Made by a program: the position numbers and the translations under genes
Part shown: positions 53,986 through 63,725 of the stretch, one piece after another
Layout: every line of letters starts with the position of its first letter
Position numbering within the stretch: position 1 is the stretch's first letter
Source: Hermatobates lingyangjiaoensis
Taxonomy: Eukaryota > Arthropoda > Insecta > Hemiptera > Hermatobatidae
NCBI GenBank assembly: GCA_026182355.1
Contig: JAPFBL010000357.1
Location: 186,001 to 250,000 of the forward strand
Direction: 5' to 3'
DNA: 64,000 bases
The notes under the pieces: generated by a model
The model's database searches: none
What the model was told of the DNA's origin: nothing
The model's input: the letters and a program-made list of their open reading frames with translations, nothing else

Positions 53986-54484
53986 ATGCAGTTTTTTTAA
54001 AAATACATAGTTTTTTTAAGAAGGAGTTCGCCCAATTTATACCAAATATTATAAAATATGTGTTAATAAATCTTAGTTATATGAATCTAAAACTTTTCAT
54101 GGACTATTTAATTTTTCATCATTATTAAATCCGTAAAAAATTGTTTTGATATAGTTACACATCTGTAATATTACGTAAAATATGTTATTTTTACTACAAG
54201 TTATATATAAAGAGGTTTCTAACAAAGATAATACATTTATCAACAGGACCAATGAAGTTGATAAAGATAATCAAATGATAATGCTCACGTTGTCAAATAG
54301 GAGAGTTATTCTATGATAGAGAGCAAGGGGTGGGAGGCTGGGGGTGGGTTGGTAATTGAGTAAGGGTTGATTTTTGCAGAAGGGCGTGGGCGAAGGGCAG
54401 AGGTGAATGTAACCGTAGATCGATAGGAATGCAGTTGAGATAGGTGGGTTACTAGTCGCAACTTTCTCTCTCTCGCTCACTCTC

Positions 54485-54527
<43 letters not shown>

Positions 54528-55182
54528 CTCTCACTTTTTCTTTCTTTTTAACCACCGGCAATATTAATAGTAACAGGGAAAAAAACACACCTTTCTCTGA
54601 AAATACAACCCATTCCATGAATCCTCAAAAAAAGAAAAAAAAAACAGAGAGAAAAAATTATCCTCGTCCACACTCGACTTTAAAATAAGTAAAATTTATT
54701 ATAGGACCCAATACATTAATAGATTAAATATTTTTAACAACAATTTTACAATTATTATATAAAATTGTAATCAATAATTTTATTTTTAATATTTGTGAGT
54801 GAAAAAAAAATAACTTATAATAATATTCTTCAGGAGTATAAAACAAATGTGGTGTAAACATCGTCAGAACTGAAATTATAAGATCATCATTCTGGAAAAG
54901 CTTTATATGGTGACATATATATTTAACATATAAGTGACATATTAAAGTGACATATATATAAAGTGACATATATTTTATATATAACAACTTTATATATAAA
55001 TATACTTTATATATTTATTTTTCTAAGAAAAATATATAATTATATGCTGAATACAGCAGGATTGGTATATCTGTTAGACATTGGTTTTATAGGGCAATAA
55101 CAACTTTAAACAATGAATATTGTTAGTACCATAGAGGTTAGTAAACTTCATATTGTTATATAATATGTTATATATATATATA
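53986..55182. other. Unassigned AT-rich DNA
   Basis: A plus-strand G-rich patch at about 54326-54410 and the CT run listed next; otherwise nothing was recognised. The 87-codon frame at 54724-54987 has no domain. Confidence 0.35.
54464..54524 (+). repeat. (CT)n microsatellite
   Basis: CTCTCT runs broken by a few G, about 60 bp. Confidence 0.95.
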
Positions 55183-55420
55183 ATAAATTCAAAACGAAGG
55201 AAACACACATAAAGACACAAACATAACTCACATCGATATTTCGACCATCGTCGTCATCAGGAGGTGTGAAGAGCGAAGAGTCCCGCAGGAAGGCAAGGCG
55301 GCGACTCATGCCTTCCTGCGGGACTCATCGCTCTTCACACCTCCTGATGACGACAATGGTCGAAATATCGATGTGAGTTATGTCTGTGTCTTTCTGTGTG
55401 TTTCCTTCGTTTTGAATTTA
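55183..55420. mobile_element. PLE-F foldback
   Basis: Near-perfect arms around CTTCCTGCGGGACTC. The right arm has CTC, CTGATGA, C, hairpin GAC(AATG)GTC, GAAATATCGATGT, GAG; the left arm is the same on the minus strand with one change in the stem (GAC(GATG)GTC). Outer arms contain AAACACACATAAAGACACA. Confidence 0.85.
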
Positions 55421-55451
55421 TTTTATTTAAAAAAGTCCGCTGGACCGTTTC

Positions 55452-55457
<6 letters not shown>

Positions 55458-55502
<45 letters not shown>
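55458..55502. repeat. (TA)n microsatellite
   Basis: About 22 TA units. Confidence 0.95.
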
Positions 55503-55506
<4 letters not shown>

Positions 55507-55532
55507 TACCTCGTAAAAATGTTGCTGTGGAG

Positions 55533-55640
55533 CAGTGTTTCTTAAACTTTTTTACTTCAGAGCGCACCTATGATATAACTAAAGCTTTGCAGCGTATCAC
55601 TGATACTAGAAAATTTAGTCCTGAAATATGAAAATAGAAA
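55533..55640 (+). mobile_element. hAT-type transposon end
   Basis: CAGTGTTTCTTAAACTTTTT then CAGAGCGCACC, a typical hAT terminal sequence. No partner end was found. Confidence 0.5.
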
Positions 55641-56687
55641 AATGATAGAGAATTAAAAAAAAATAGTTTTAAAAATTATTTAAATCCTCAAGGAAAGGAA
55701 GAGAGAAAGTATTATTCATTGCTGCGTAAAGATTAAAGAAATACACCTTCAAGTTCAAAATATCAAGCAGCGGTGACTTGACTCAAACTTAAAAACCACA
55801 TACTTGGTGTATATAAATTAAATGAAAATAAATCAAATTTTTAAAATATAAATCTGTTATATGTATTTAATCTTTCGTTATTTTGGTATTCGGTTCCATG
55901 CCTACAACAACTATTCACGAAGAATGGGGTATTCGGTTATTAATATATCACACTGTTTTCTAGAACTTGAATTTAACAAATACACTTGCCAGTTCAAGCC
56001 AGATTTTTTCGTAACATATTTCGAATATTTTATCATAGTCATGATTACTACACAAAAAATATATTTATTTTAATTAGAAAGAAATTAAATACATTACATT
56101 TATTTGAAACGTCCGCTTTATTCATGTAGCAGTTTTATTGAATTAATTAATTCTGTATTTAAAATTATATTTGTTTGTAAATATTTTGTATTTACCTTGG
56201 GCATAGTTTCATATTTCAGAAAACATTAATTGTTTGAAACTTGAACGCAATTAAAAAAGGTTAAATTAAAACATTTTAGACTTCTCTCCAATGAACTAAA
56301 CTATTAATATTTTTTTATTAAAATTAATATAAAATAATTTAATTAATTAATTTATTTTATGAAGGGCTAATAATAATGTTTGGCAATATTTAAGAAATGT
56401 AACTGGGATATTTTTATACTACTATTGACAAATTATCCTGAAATATGTTGTTTATGAATAATTGTGAATCAAAAAAAGAAAGAGGTAATATCAGAAGCAA
56501 TTAAACAAAAACAAATGAGGCAGAAAGGATAAGCTGTTGATAGTTAATTAACCTGCCACTTGAGAGCACTACCAGAATGTTTAGTTGTGATGTTTTACGA
56601 TAGATGGCTCTACCAATGGTTTATTTACGAACATTGACCATTTATATAACAATTTATAATAATAATGACAGTTTATAATATATATAT
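55641..56687. other. Unassigned AT-rich DNA
   Basis: The 70-codon frame at 55861-56073 has no domain I recognise. No repeats matched. Confidence 0.35.
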
Positions 56688-56810
56688 GAAGTATAAACCA
56701 TAATGGAAAAAGGAAAACAATAGAATTTTTTAAGAGCATTTTTTCTATTGTTTTAGTATTCCCATTGTGGTTTAAACTTCATTGATTGCATCACGTATTT
56801 ACTTATTTTG
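56688..56810. mobile_element. PLE-A-like foldback, diverged
   Basis: AAGTATAAACCATAATGG and CCATTGTGGTTTAAACTTC pair; the tail CATTGATTGCATCACGTATTT follows the PLE-A end. The core is lost. Confidence 0.5.
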
Positions 56811-56879
56811 ATTTTACTGCATATATATATATATATATATATACTTTGAATAAAATGAAATGTCCGTGTGGACAATAAA

Positions 56880-56928
56880 CACTTTAACACAGAGAAAAGA
56901 ACACAGAAAGACAGAACACTGTGTTAAA

Positions 56929-56936
<8 letters not shown>
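56880..56936. repeat. Hairpin between TA runs
   Basis: ACTTTAACACAG and CTGTGTTAAAGT enclose a purine-rich loop. Confidence 0.6.
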
Positions 56937-56966
<30 letters not shown>

Positions 56967-56967
56967 A

Positions 56968-57062
56968 TTATACTCAAAGGGACTACTTCTGGCCGACGAC
57001 GATGAATGACGAAATATCATAGTGAGTCTTTAGTGTGTGTTTTTATCTGTTTTTCTCTTTCT
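56968..57062 (+). mobile_element. PLE-F half element
   Basis: GACGACGATGAATGACGAAAT and ATCATAGTGAGTC follow the PLE-F order; one arm only. Confidence 0.45.
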
Positions 57063-57185
57063 TTTGTGATATATATATATATATATATATATATACGGTA
57101 CTGTTTTCTTGACCACAAAATATTAACAAACACTTTTTCTTCTTCTTGGAGTTTGGTCAGGGTAAATATATGGAATCACCTTTTT

Positions 57186-57223
57186 GCCAACGTTTCGTCT
57201 TTATTTTAAGACATCCTCAGGGC
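57186..57223 (-). ncRNA. Hammerhead-like motif, PLE-D left arm
   Basis: Minus-strand twin of the 57276 motif, with the same stems (GCC/GGC, GTCTT/AAGAC). Confidence 0.42.
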
Positions 57224-57275
57224 TATAAACTAACAAAAAAACAATAAACAATGGACATTTGTCATTTCTACTATA

Positions 57276-57313
57276 GCCCTGAGGATGTCTTAAAATAAAG
57301 ACGAAACGTTGGC
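57276..57313 (+). ncRNA. Hammerhead-like motif, PLE-D
   Basis: GCC, CTGAGGA, T, perfect hairpin GTCTT(AAAATA)AAGAC, GAA, ACGT, T, GGC. Compared with 48592, the outer stem II pair is G-C rather than G-T. Confidence 0.45.
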
Positions 57314-57373
57314 AAAAAGGTGATTCCATATATTTACCCTGACCAAACTCCGAGAAGAAGAAAAAGTGTTTGT

Positions 57374-57396
57374 ATATATATATATATATATATATA
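57374..57396. repeat. (TA)n microsatellite
   Basis: TA run adjoining PLE-D; similar runs at 57065-57096 and 57593-57620. Confidence 0.9.
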
Positions 57397-57589
57397 TAAA
57401 GCTAGAATTAAAAATAAAAATCTAAAATAAAAATTAAATTCTCAAAATGAGACATAGATCTTTTAAGCAAAGTAACTGGTATTTTTGATAAGCTGTTCGA
57501 GTGTGACTAACAAAGATCATTTACTTAGTTTAAAAGATTGACGAGTATGTCATATTTTCTGAATTTTCTACATAGATTTAGACATTGTA

Positions 57590-57623
<34 letters not shown>

Positions 57624-57686
57624 CAATGTTTACAAGATAAATAGTTCACGTGTTAAAATATTTATAAATACACATACCAGTGTAAC

Positions 57687-57913
57687 AAGATTTCACAACA
57701 AACACATGAAAAGTTTTTTTTTTATTTCTTACTGTACTCCTTTGTTTACCCTAACATCTCTCCCCGGTCCATTGTCCTTTCTTACAATGTACACCCTTTG
57801 TAATTCCCTCCCTTGTCACCCACTGACCTCAACCCCACACTAGATGTTTCTACATATTTGGTTTCATTAGGGATTTGACTCTGGCGAAGACCGCTTGTTA
57901 TAGTTAAAAGACA
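57687..57913 (+). mobile_element. PLE-A long form
   Basis: GATTTCACAACAAACACATGA, interior TTCTTACTGTACTCCTTTG and CACACTAGATGTTTC, then GATTTGACTCTGGCGAAGACC (core CTGACGA changed to CTGGCGA). It is truncated after TTAAAAGAC and joins repeat K. Confidence 0.6.
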
Positions 57914-57917
57914 ATTT

Positions 57918-59995
57918 TTTCTCCTTTTTACTTTACTATAAGTAAAGTATAGTGATCGTGAAAAAATTCGATCTCGAGATTTTGACGGAATTACATGTTT
58001 TGAGGTCCCAGAAGTCGTTTTATGAGGTTTATACGATGATGTCTGTGTGTGTGTGTGGGTGGGTGGGTGGGTGGGTGGGTGGGTGAGTGTGTTAGCATTG
58101 CTTGTTACCACGCTACGGTCCAGAATCTTTGATGGATCAAGTTGATATTTTACACAAAAATGGGCCCCATAAAGACGAAGATCCCTATTGTTTGGGAAGA
58201 ATTATGCATGATGGGAAAGTCACTTTTTTTGCCAAAAACCGTTTTTTTTAAAACATTTATTTCTCCTAAACTGATAACCCTAGAGTTTTGAAGTTTTGAC
58301 ATTATCTTTGAGGTTACAAATGGAACAAACGAAAAATATATTCAGAATTTTAAAACAACAGGAAATATTTTTTTTCAATAAAATGTAAAAATTTTGACTT
58401 ATAATTCAATCTCAAACCTTGTGAGAGCGATACAAGCCATACTGTTTGACGGACAAGAATGAAACTATGCCTAAAAATAGAACATTATGTGTAGAATGAG
58501 ATGAGATATTTTTTTTTCAAAATTACATCCGCTAATGGGGCGTTACAGTACCTTTTCTGTTTTCAGAAAATGTTTTTTTGACGCTAAACTGCTCATTAAA
58601 AAATAATGAAAATTTGACCAAAAATGGAACAAAAAATTAGCAATTCATAAAAAAAAATCATGAAGTTTCAATTATGGGAAAGAGCAATAACGCTATAAAA
58701 ACTGTTTGTTTATCTTAGACTAAGAGATCACCTGCTATACTTGTCGAATTTTTTATATTTTTTTTCATTGTTTACATTGACTTAGAAATTTTTTGAGCGA
58801 TTCCACTGAGATAAAATTGATAAATATAAAGGAACAATTTAAATTGTTCATTGACTTATATGAGATGTAAGAGGAATAATATTGTTACATGTAAAAAAAT
58901 CACCGCCAATAAACATAAATAAATTACCTTTGTCTTCCATGGCATGATGGATTTGTCTCATAAAATGCTTTAATAAATCTATATATTGCACTCTTGAGCA
59001 AAACTTAATATCAGTTACAATTACATTATAATTGTGAATGTAGTACCTTTCCATGATATTGAAATGTAATGAATGGACTCTTTCCTCAAGAAAAAGGACT
59101 TATGTTTGTTGAGAAATATTCAGTTTTTTTTTACAATTCTAGTCTAATAGTTCATATTTATTATTTTCAAAAATTAGAAGTTCCTAACTATAAAAGATTT
59201 AAATTATATTGAATAGCTGGCTTTAACTTCGATTTGAGTATGTAAACTGGCTAATTACTAATATATTTTTTCTCAATATACATTCATAGCAAACTTAAAC
59301 AGAGTACAGAAGGCAGGAAAAGGATACCACTCACTCAGAAAAAATTCGTATATATGATATTTGACAAAAAGGAAGGAAAATGATCTTATTAAATACCAAG
59401 AAGCCATAAAATTCCCAGTATAATAATTCTATAAAAGACCGAAAATGTAAAAGATAATTCAAAATTGAAATCTTTAGTTTAGAGATTAATAAATGTAATT
59501 ATCGTACTACTTTAATTATAATTCATCTTAAAGCAACATTTTTTCTTCGATGTTTATGATGTTTTTCAGAGAAAATAAGGGTATTTTCCTGTTTTAAATT
59601 TGAAAATTTTACTTTAATATTCAATGTAGAAGGATGTCAAGTAAACGATGTAAGAAATCCACTGGCTATTTGAACAGAGGTCATGTTCTCTTGTAGGATA
59701 ATATTTCGTATCAAGAAATGTTCACTTTGGTTTTTCAAAAATGTTGTTACTGCTGTAGTTATACTAATGAAATTATTCGCATCAGCTGTGTGATGTACAA
59801 AAATAAGCTTATATATTGATATGTCCTTCAATCACTATCTGTACTACCTCAGGAATGAAAGACTAATAATCATATCCAATTTAGATGTTTACATTATGCT
59901 TAATTGAGACGTTATATATTATATACTCAAGAAATTTGATGTTAAGTTACTTATAGTAAAGTTGAGTGAAGGCCACTCCAGATTTTTTACTGTTG
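57918..59995 (-). repeat. Repeat K, copy 2 (longer)
   Basis: Inverted partner of 30806-32291. Minus strand: AGTAAAAAATCTGGAGTGG and ACTTTACTATAAGTAACTT at one end, CTTTACTTATAGTAAAG at the other. A central 0.8 kb (about 58350-59180) is absent from copy 1. Minus frames include KLIFVHHTADANNFISITT, LQENMTSVQIASGFLTSF (59637-59831) and VTDIKFCSRVQYIDLLKHF (58848-59054). I recognise no family; these might be worn exons of a transposon protein. A GGGTGGGT run lies at 58056-58085. Confidence 0.6.
58056..58085 (+). repeat. (GGGT)n run
   Basis: GGGTGGGTGGGT, seven or so units after a GT run; G-quadruplex-prone. Confidence 0.9.
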
Positions 59996-60042
59996 TTTCA
60001 ACATTGACATACCAGTTTATGTATGGAAGAGTGTTTATATAC

Positions 60043-60045
<3 letters not shown>

Positions 60046-60081
<36 letters not shown>

Positions 60082-60104
60082 TATTATATATATATTATAT
60101 ATAA
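60046..60104. repeat. (TA)n with ATTATA interruptions
   Basis: About 60 bp of TA repeats abutting PLE-A. Confidence 0.95.
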
Positions 60105-60107
60105 GAG

Positions 60108-60280
60108 GTATTTAAAAGGGTATAAAAGGTGAAAAATACCACTCTTCCCTCCCACTCCTTTGAACCCCTCACCATGATGTTTCTGAATACTGTGTTTCAG
60201 TTGGGTTTTTGACTCTGACGAAGACCCTTTGTCGTGGTTGAAAGACCTTAGTCTTTTTTTTTCATTTCTTTACATATTGT
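60108..60280 (+). mobile_element. PLE-A long form, 3' part
   Basis: Interior ATACCACTCTTCCCTCCC, CACCATGATGTTTCTG, then a core GACT, CTGACGA, A, GACCC..TGGTT, GAAAGACC, TTAGTC. Stem III AGATCT is changed to AGACCT. Confidence 0.7.
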
Positions 60281-60339
60281 TTTAGTAATATCATTTGTAA
60301 TAGTTCGTTAATTTTCAAATATGCCTACCATACTTTTGC

Positions 60340-60477
60340 CTTTGAAAAAGATATTGAATAAGAGTTTGATTGGAACTGGAAGAAAGTGACCGCATCCCGA
60401 TTTATCCTTTTTATGTTATATTTCTTATTGTGGTTTAATCATTGATTGTTATTTCACATCTTTATTGTAAAATCTTG
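60340..60477 (+). mobile_element. PLE-C/PLE-A fragments
   Basis: GCCTTTGAAAAAGATATTG and AGAGTTTGATTGGAACTGG follow the PLE-C order; then TTTCTTATTGTGGTTTAATC and ATTGATTGTTATTTCACATC are the PLE-A end. Confidence 0.45.
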
Positions 60478-61233
60478 TCACCAATATATGTATACGTTAC
60501 AGAAATCTGTATTTTCTACTAATTTATTTATTTTAAAGTTAAAGTTCAATACTTATGTATTAGTGATGGTAATTAATAAGAGTTAAGTAGCAATAAGGCT
60601 AAATAAATGTAATTTGGTGTTTAATTATAATAAATAGTCACATATAAAGAAGGCTGTTAAAAAGATAAGGGAAACCGTTACATTGATACATTAGTAGTCT
60701 TAAAGCTAACGTTATCAGAGAGAAATGCAGAATGGACCGGGAATACATTCCAGTGGCATTACTTGGGCTTGCTTTTATAAGATGTAAATGGGAGAAAAGT
60801 GATAATATGTAATCTATTGAGACATATTTTGAAAGCGGTAGAAGCTAAGCTTAATTTGTGCTTTTATAAACCTTAGCAAGCACTCATTACGTAGACAAAA
60901 CAATTTAAGCTTTAAATAATATATAAAGACAACCGAACACTTCTGTCTTTCAATGGAAGTTTAAATATGGATTTGTAATTGATAGACTGACCTTTTATTA
61001 ATACAATGAATGTATTCACTACATTCCTATTGAGTACAATTAGGATATAAGGGTAATCAATAACATTTAATTATTGATATAAAGGATATAAGGGTACGAG
61101 AACCTGAGAATATATTTAGAAAAAAGTGGTATGAGGATCTAAAATATATATATTAGGATTCCTTTAGTTACTTAAAGGTACTAAACACATTAGTCTTTCT
61201 CTTAATCGTCGTTGCTGTTTGTTGGAACGCAGG
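60478..61233. other. Unassigned AT-rich DNA
   Basis: No coding or repeat was recognised. Confidence 0.35.
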
Positions 61234-61238
61234 AAAAA

Positions 61239-61332
61239 CTCAGTTGGGTTTTTGACTCTGACGAAGACCGCTTGTTACGGTTGAAAGATCTTAGTCTTGT
61301 TTTCCCATTTCTTATTGTGGTTTGATCATTGA
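61239..61332 (+). mobile_element. PLE-A single arm, intact core
   Basis: CAGTTGGGTTTTTGACTC through CCCATTTCTTATTGTGG to GATCATTGATAT. The cleanest copy of the PLE-A core in this window. Confidence 0.75.
61254..61296 (+). ncRNA. Hammerhead-like motif, PLE-A (best copy)
   Basis: GACT, CTGACGA, A, hairpin GACCG(CTTGTTA)CGGTT, GAA, AGATCT, T, AGTC. Stem I and the inner four pairs of stem II are Watson-Crick, with an outer G-T pair. By analogy with hammerheads, cleavage would fall after the T before AGTC. Confidence 0.45.
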
Positions 61333-61380
61333 TATATATATCATTTATATTTCATTGAATAACTGACCGTGTTTAACTCA

Positions 61381-61551
61381 TGTCATTTTCTTCACAAGTT
61401 TTTCGAGGTTTCTAAATACCTTCTTCTTTCTTTCATCAAAATGTTGGAGAATATTAATGAAGAGGGAACCGATTGTAATATTCTCCAACGTTTGGATTAA
61501 GGAAAGAAGAAGGTGTTCAGAAACCTTGAAAAACTGGTGAAGAAAATGACA
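61381..61551. mobile_element. PLE-G-like foldback
   Basis: GTCATTTTCTTCACAAG and CTGGTGAAGAAAATGAC arms pair with several mismatches around AATGAAGAGGGAACCGATTG. It consists of N-terminal coding sequence in both arms. Confidence 0.65.
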
Positions 61552-61608
61552 TCATTGAAATACGGCCAGTTTTTCAATGAAATATGCTTAAATGAAGGAC
61601 TGCTCCCA
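61513..61608 (+). pseudogene. PLE N-terminal coding fragment
   Basis: Open frame VFRNLEKLVKKMTS, LKYGQFFNEIC, LNEGLLP, with the three landmarks of the module. It extends beyond the right arm of the foldback, then meets a SINE fragment. Upstream in the arm the frame has a stop. A relic. Confidence 0.55.
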
Positions 61609-61631
61609 AATTTAGAATTTGGGAGTAAAAC

Positions 61632-61725
61632 CTGAACAGTACCAGAAACTCGTAAAAGATCCCTACTCTAAAAAAAAAAACTTTAGTATAAAAATATATG
61701 ACTTCCAATATAAAATCAACTCGGT
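61632..61725 (+). mobile_element. SINE fragment, degenerate
   Basis: CTCGTAAAAGATCCCTACTC and AATATAAAATCAACTCGG follow the SINE body order, with an A-run inserted. Head and tail are missing. Confidence 0.45.
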
Positions 61726-62690
61726 TATTAGGCGTATCAATAAGTAAAATAAGTGCTAACTAATACTTATGAGAAAATTTTTGACCCTAATACTTATTAA
61801 AGCACTAAGTAAGCAATACTTAACTCTAAGTAAAAGCTAATAAAGTATAGGGCATTGAATGTAGCAACAGTGTTCTTAATAAGATAAAAGAGAAGAAATT
61901 CTCTTTGAAATCAATTTTTACTGCATCGTTTCCCTTCTGGGCCTCTTTAAACCAGACTAGCTAGTACTAATTGCTTTAAATTAACCAAATTGTTAAACAC
62001 AAAGAAATAATTTCACCTTTCTTTAGTGTAAAACATCCTATTATTATCCTTTAATGGATTTCATTCAGAATTACATCAATCATTTTGGCTGTAGCATATG
62101 GTTTGGTTGGTAAGGTAGCCTCCCAGTATTATCCACACCTCTACCGTATCCCTCCGTCAGGTGAACACTATCTATTCAACTGCATGCCATCATCCCTTAT
62201 CAATCCCTGTTATCAGTCACAGGTTTTATAATGACACTCATAGAATATTTCTATAATATCGTGCAGCCTTCTTTGCAAAAACACATTTTAATTCTAAATT
62301 AACACATGTGATTTCCTAACTCAAAACTGAAAAATATATAAATATCTTTTCTTCATTTTTGTTTTTATTATAAATTGATTCTATTTTACTTAACTTTATT
62401 TTCACTAACTTTCATTGTTAATATATTATCTACTTTTTTCTCTATATAATAAATGAGCATTATATTTTTGGTTTTTGTCAGATAATCCAGTAAAATCATC
62501 CGTTTTCACTTCAAATGTGTTGTTATTCTGAAAAAAATGGTTTTCCATTATTCGTTAGAAACCTATCCACAAAATTTTGATTAAATCACGCCACAATAGT
62601 TTTGAGATATCTCAAGCCAGTTTTTGTAAATTTTTTATACATATTTTTACAATGTTAATTGTAATTAACAATTAACTCAATTGTAATTAA
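61726..62690. other. Unassigned AT-rich DNA
   Basis: Nothing recognised apart from short A/T palindromes. Confidence 0.35.
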
Positions 62691-62777
62691 CTCAGTTGGG
62701 TTTTTGACTCTGACAAAGACCGCTTGTTACGGTTGAAACATCTTAGTCTTGTTTTTCCATTTTCTTATTGTGGTTAG
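62691..62777 (+). mobile_element. PLE-A single arm
   Basis: CAGTTGGGTTTTTGACTC, core changed to CTGACAA, GAAACATC in place of GAAAGATC, then CCATTTTCTTATTGTGG. Confidence 0.7.
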
Positions 62778-62805
62778 ATAACTTATATATATATATATAT
62801 ATATA

Positions 62806-63192
62806 TCAGCTCAAAAACGAAGAAAAGCAACACACAGAGAAAGAGACTCACTAACAAACTCAAATTTTTGGTTGATCCGTCTTCAGAAGAAAATAGAAAG
62901 GGCGACCAAGCACGCCGGAAACACAACGGCAGGAAAACACAGAGTAAAGAAACACTCTTACAAACTCAAATTTACGGGTAATCCGTCATCAGGAGATAAG
63001 AGAAAGAGAGAGCAAAGCACGTTGCAGGGTTCTCCTGCCGTTGTGTTTCCGGCGTGCTTGGTCGTTCTTTCTATTTTCTCCTGAAGATGGATCATCCGAA
63101 AATTTGAGTTTGTAAGTGTGTCCTCTTTCTCTGTGTGTTGCTTTTCTTCGTTTTTTAGCTGATTTGCGTCCAGTTTGGATCGTTTTTTTCGA
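62806..63192. mobile_element. PLE-B foldback with nested half copy
   Basis: Outer arms from CAGCTCAAAAACGAAG to TTCGTTTTTTAGCTG pair. Inside the left arm, at about 62937-63032, a second PLE-B arm begins (CACAGAGTAAAGAAACAC, CGTCATCAGGAGATAAG). The 139-codon minus frame over this region arises from pairing arms and a TA run and is not a gene. Confidence 0.8.
63078..63108 (+). ncRNA. Hammerhead-like motif, PLE-B
   Basis: CTC, CTGAAGA, T, hairpin GGAT(C)ATCC, GAA, AATT, T, GAG. Stem II GGAT/ATCC replaces GGTT/AACC of the 15756 copy, so both strands of the stem changed together. Confidence 0.45.
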
Positions 63193-63229
63193 ATTTTGAG
63201 TGAAATATATATGTGGATATATATATATA

Positions 63230-63265
63230 TATAGTTCAATATAGACAAAGAAACATAGAGATATA

Positions 63266-63305
<40 letters not shown>

Positions 63306-63526
63306 TTTTTCGTTGGAAATACGATCCAAAACGGAAAAATATAGTTCAATATAGACAAAGAAACTTAGAGAAATCAAAATAACACACTTACAGTCTCTAA
63401 TTTTTGGTTTGAACCGTCTTCAGGAGAGATAAGAGGGGGAAACCAAGCGCACTGGTTCAGAGACGGTTGGAGTTTGAACTATATTTGTCCGTTTTGGATC
63501 GTATTTCCAACGAAAAAGTATATATA
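63230..63526. mobile_element. PLE-B foldback plus fragment
   Basis: A short arm piece (AGTTCAATATAGACAAAG) and a TA run precede the foldback proper at about 63303-63526 (TTTTTCGTTGGAAATACG and CGTATTTCCAACGAAAAAG). Only the left arm keeps a core, with GAAA changed to AAAA. Confidence 0.75.
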
Positions 63527-63534
63527 TATACTTG

Positions 63535-63725
63535 AAAATTGGAGTTATAATCCAAACTGGACACAATACGGGTGAACTGGGCACAAAATCAAAGTGAAGC
63601 AACACACAGAGTAAAGAAACACACTTACAAACTCAAATTTGCGGGTAATCCGTCGTCAGAAGACAAGAGAAAGAGAGAGCAAGCATGTTGCAGACGCAAA
63701 ACATTTCAATCTGTTTTGAAATCGT
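63535..63725 (-). mobile_element. PLE-B half element
   Basis: TCCAAACTGGACACAATACG, AGCAACACACAGAGTAAAG and CCGTCGTCAGAAGACAAG. The minus-strand core is TCTGACGA rather than CCTGAAGA. Confidence 0.7.

Larger units (their letters stand above)
57097..57373. mobile_element. PLE-D foldback, 277 bp
   Basis: Arms match those at 48.2 kb almost letter for letter (AGGGTAAATATATGGAATC, TTTATTTTAAGACATCCTC) but the centre is shortened to TGTCATTTCTACTATAGCCC. TA runs border both sides. Confidence 0.85.

Noticed and set aside
62958..63377. 139-codon minus-strand frame
   Set aside because: Spans PLE-B arms and a TA microsatellite; no domain and no second-copy support.
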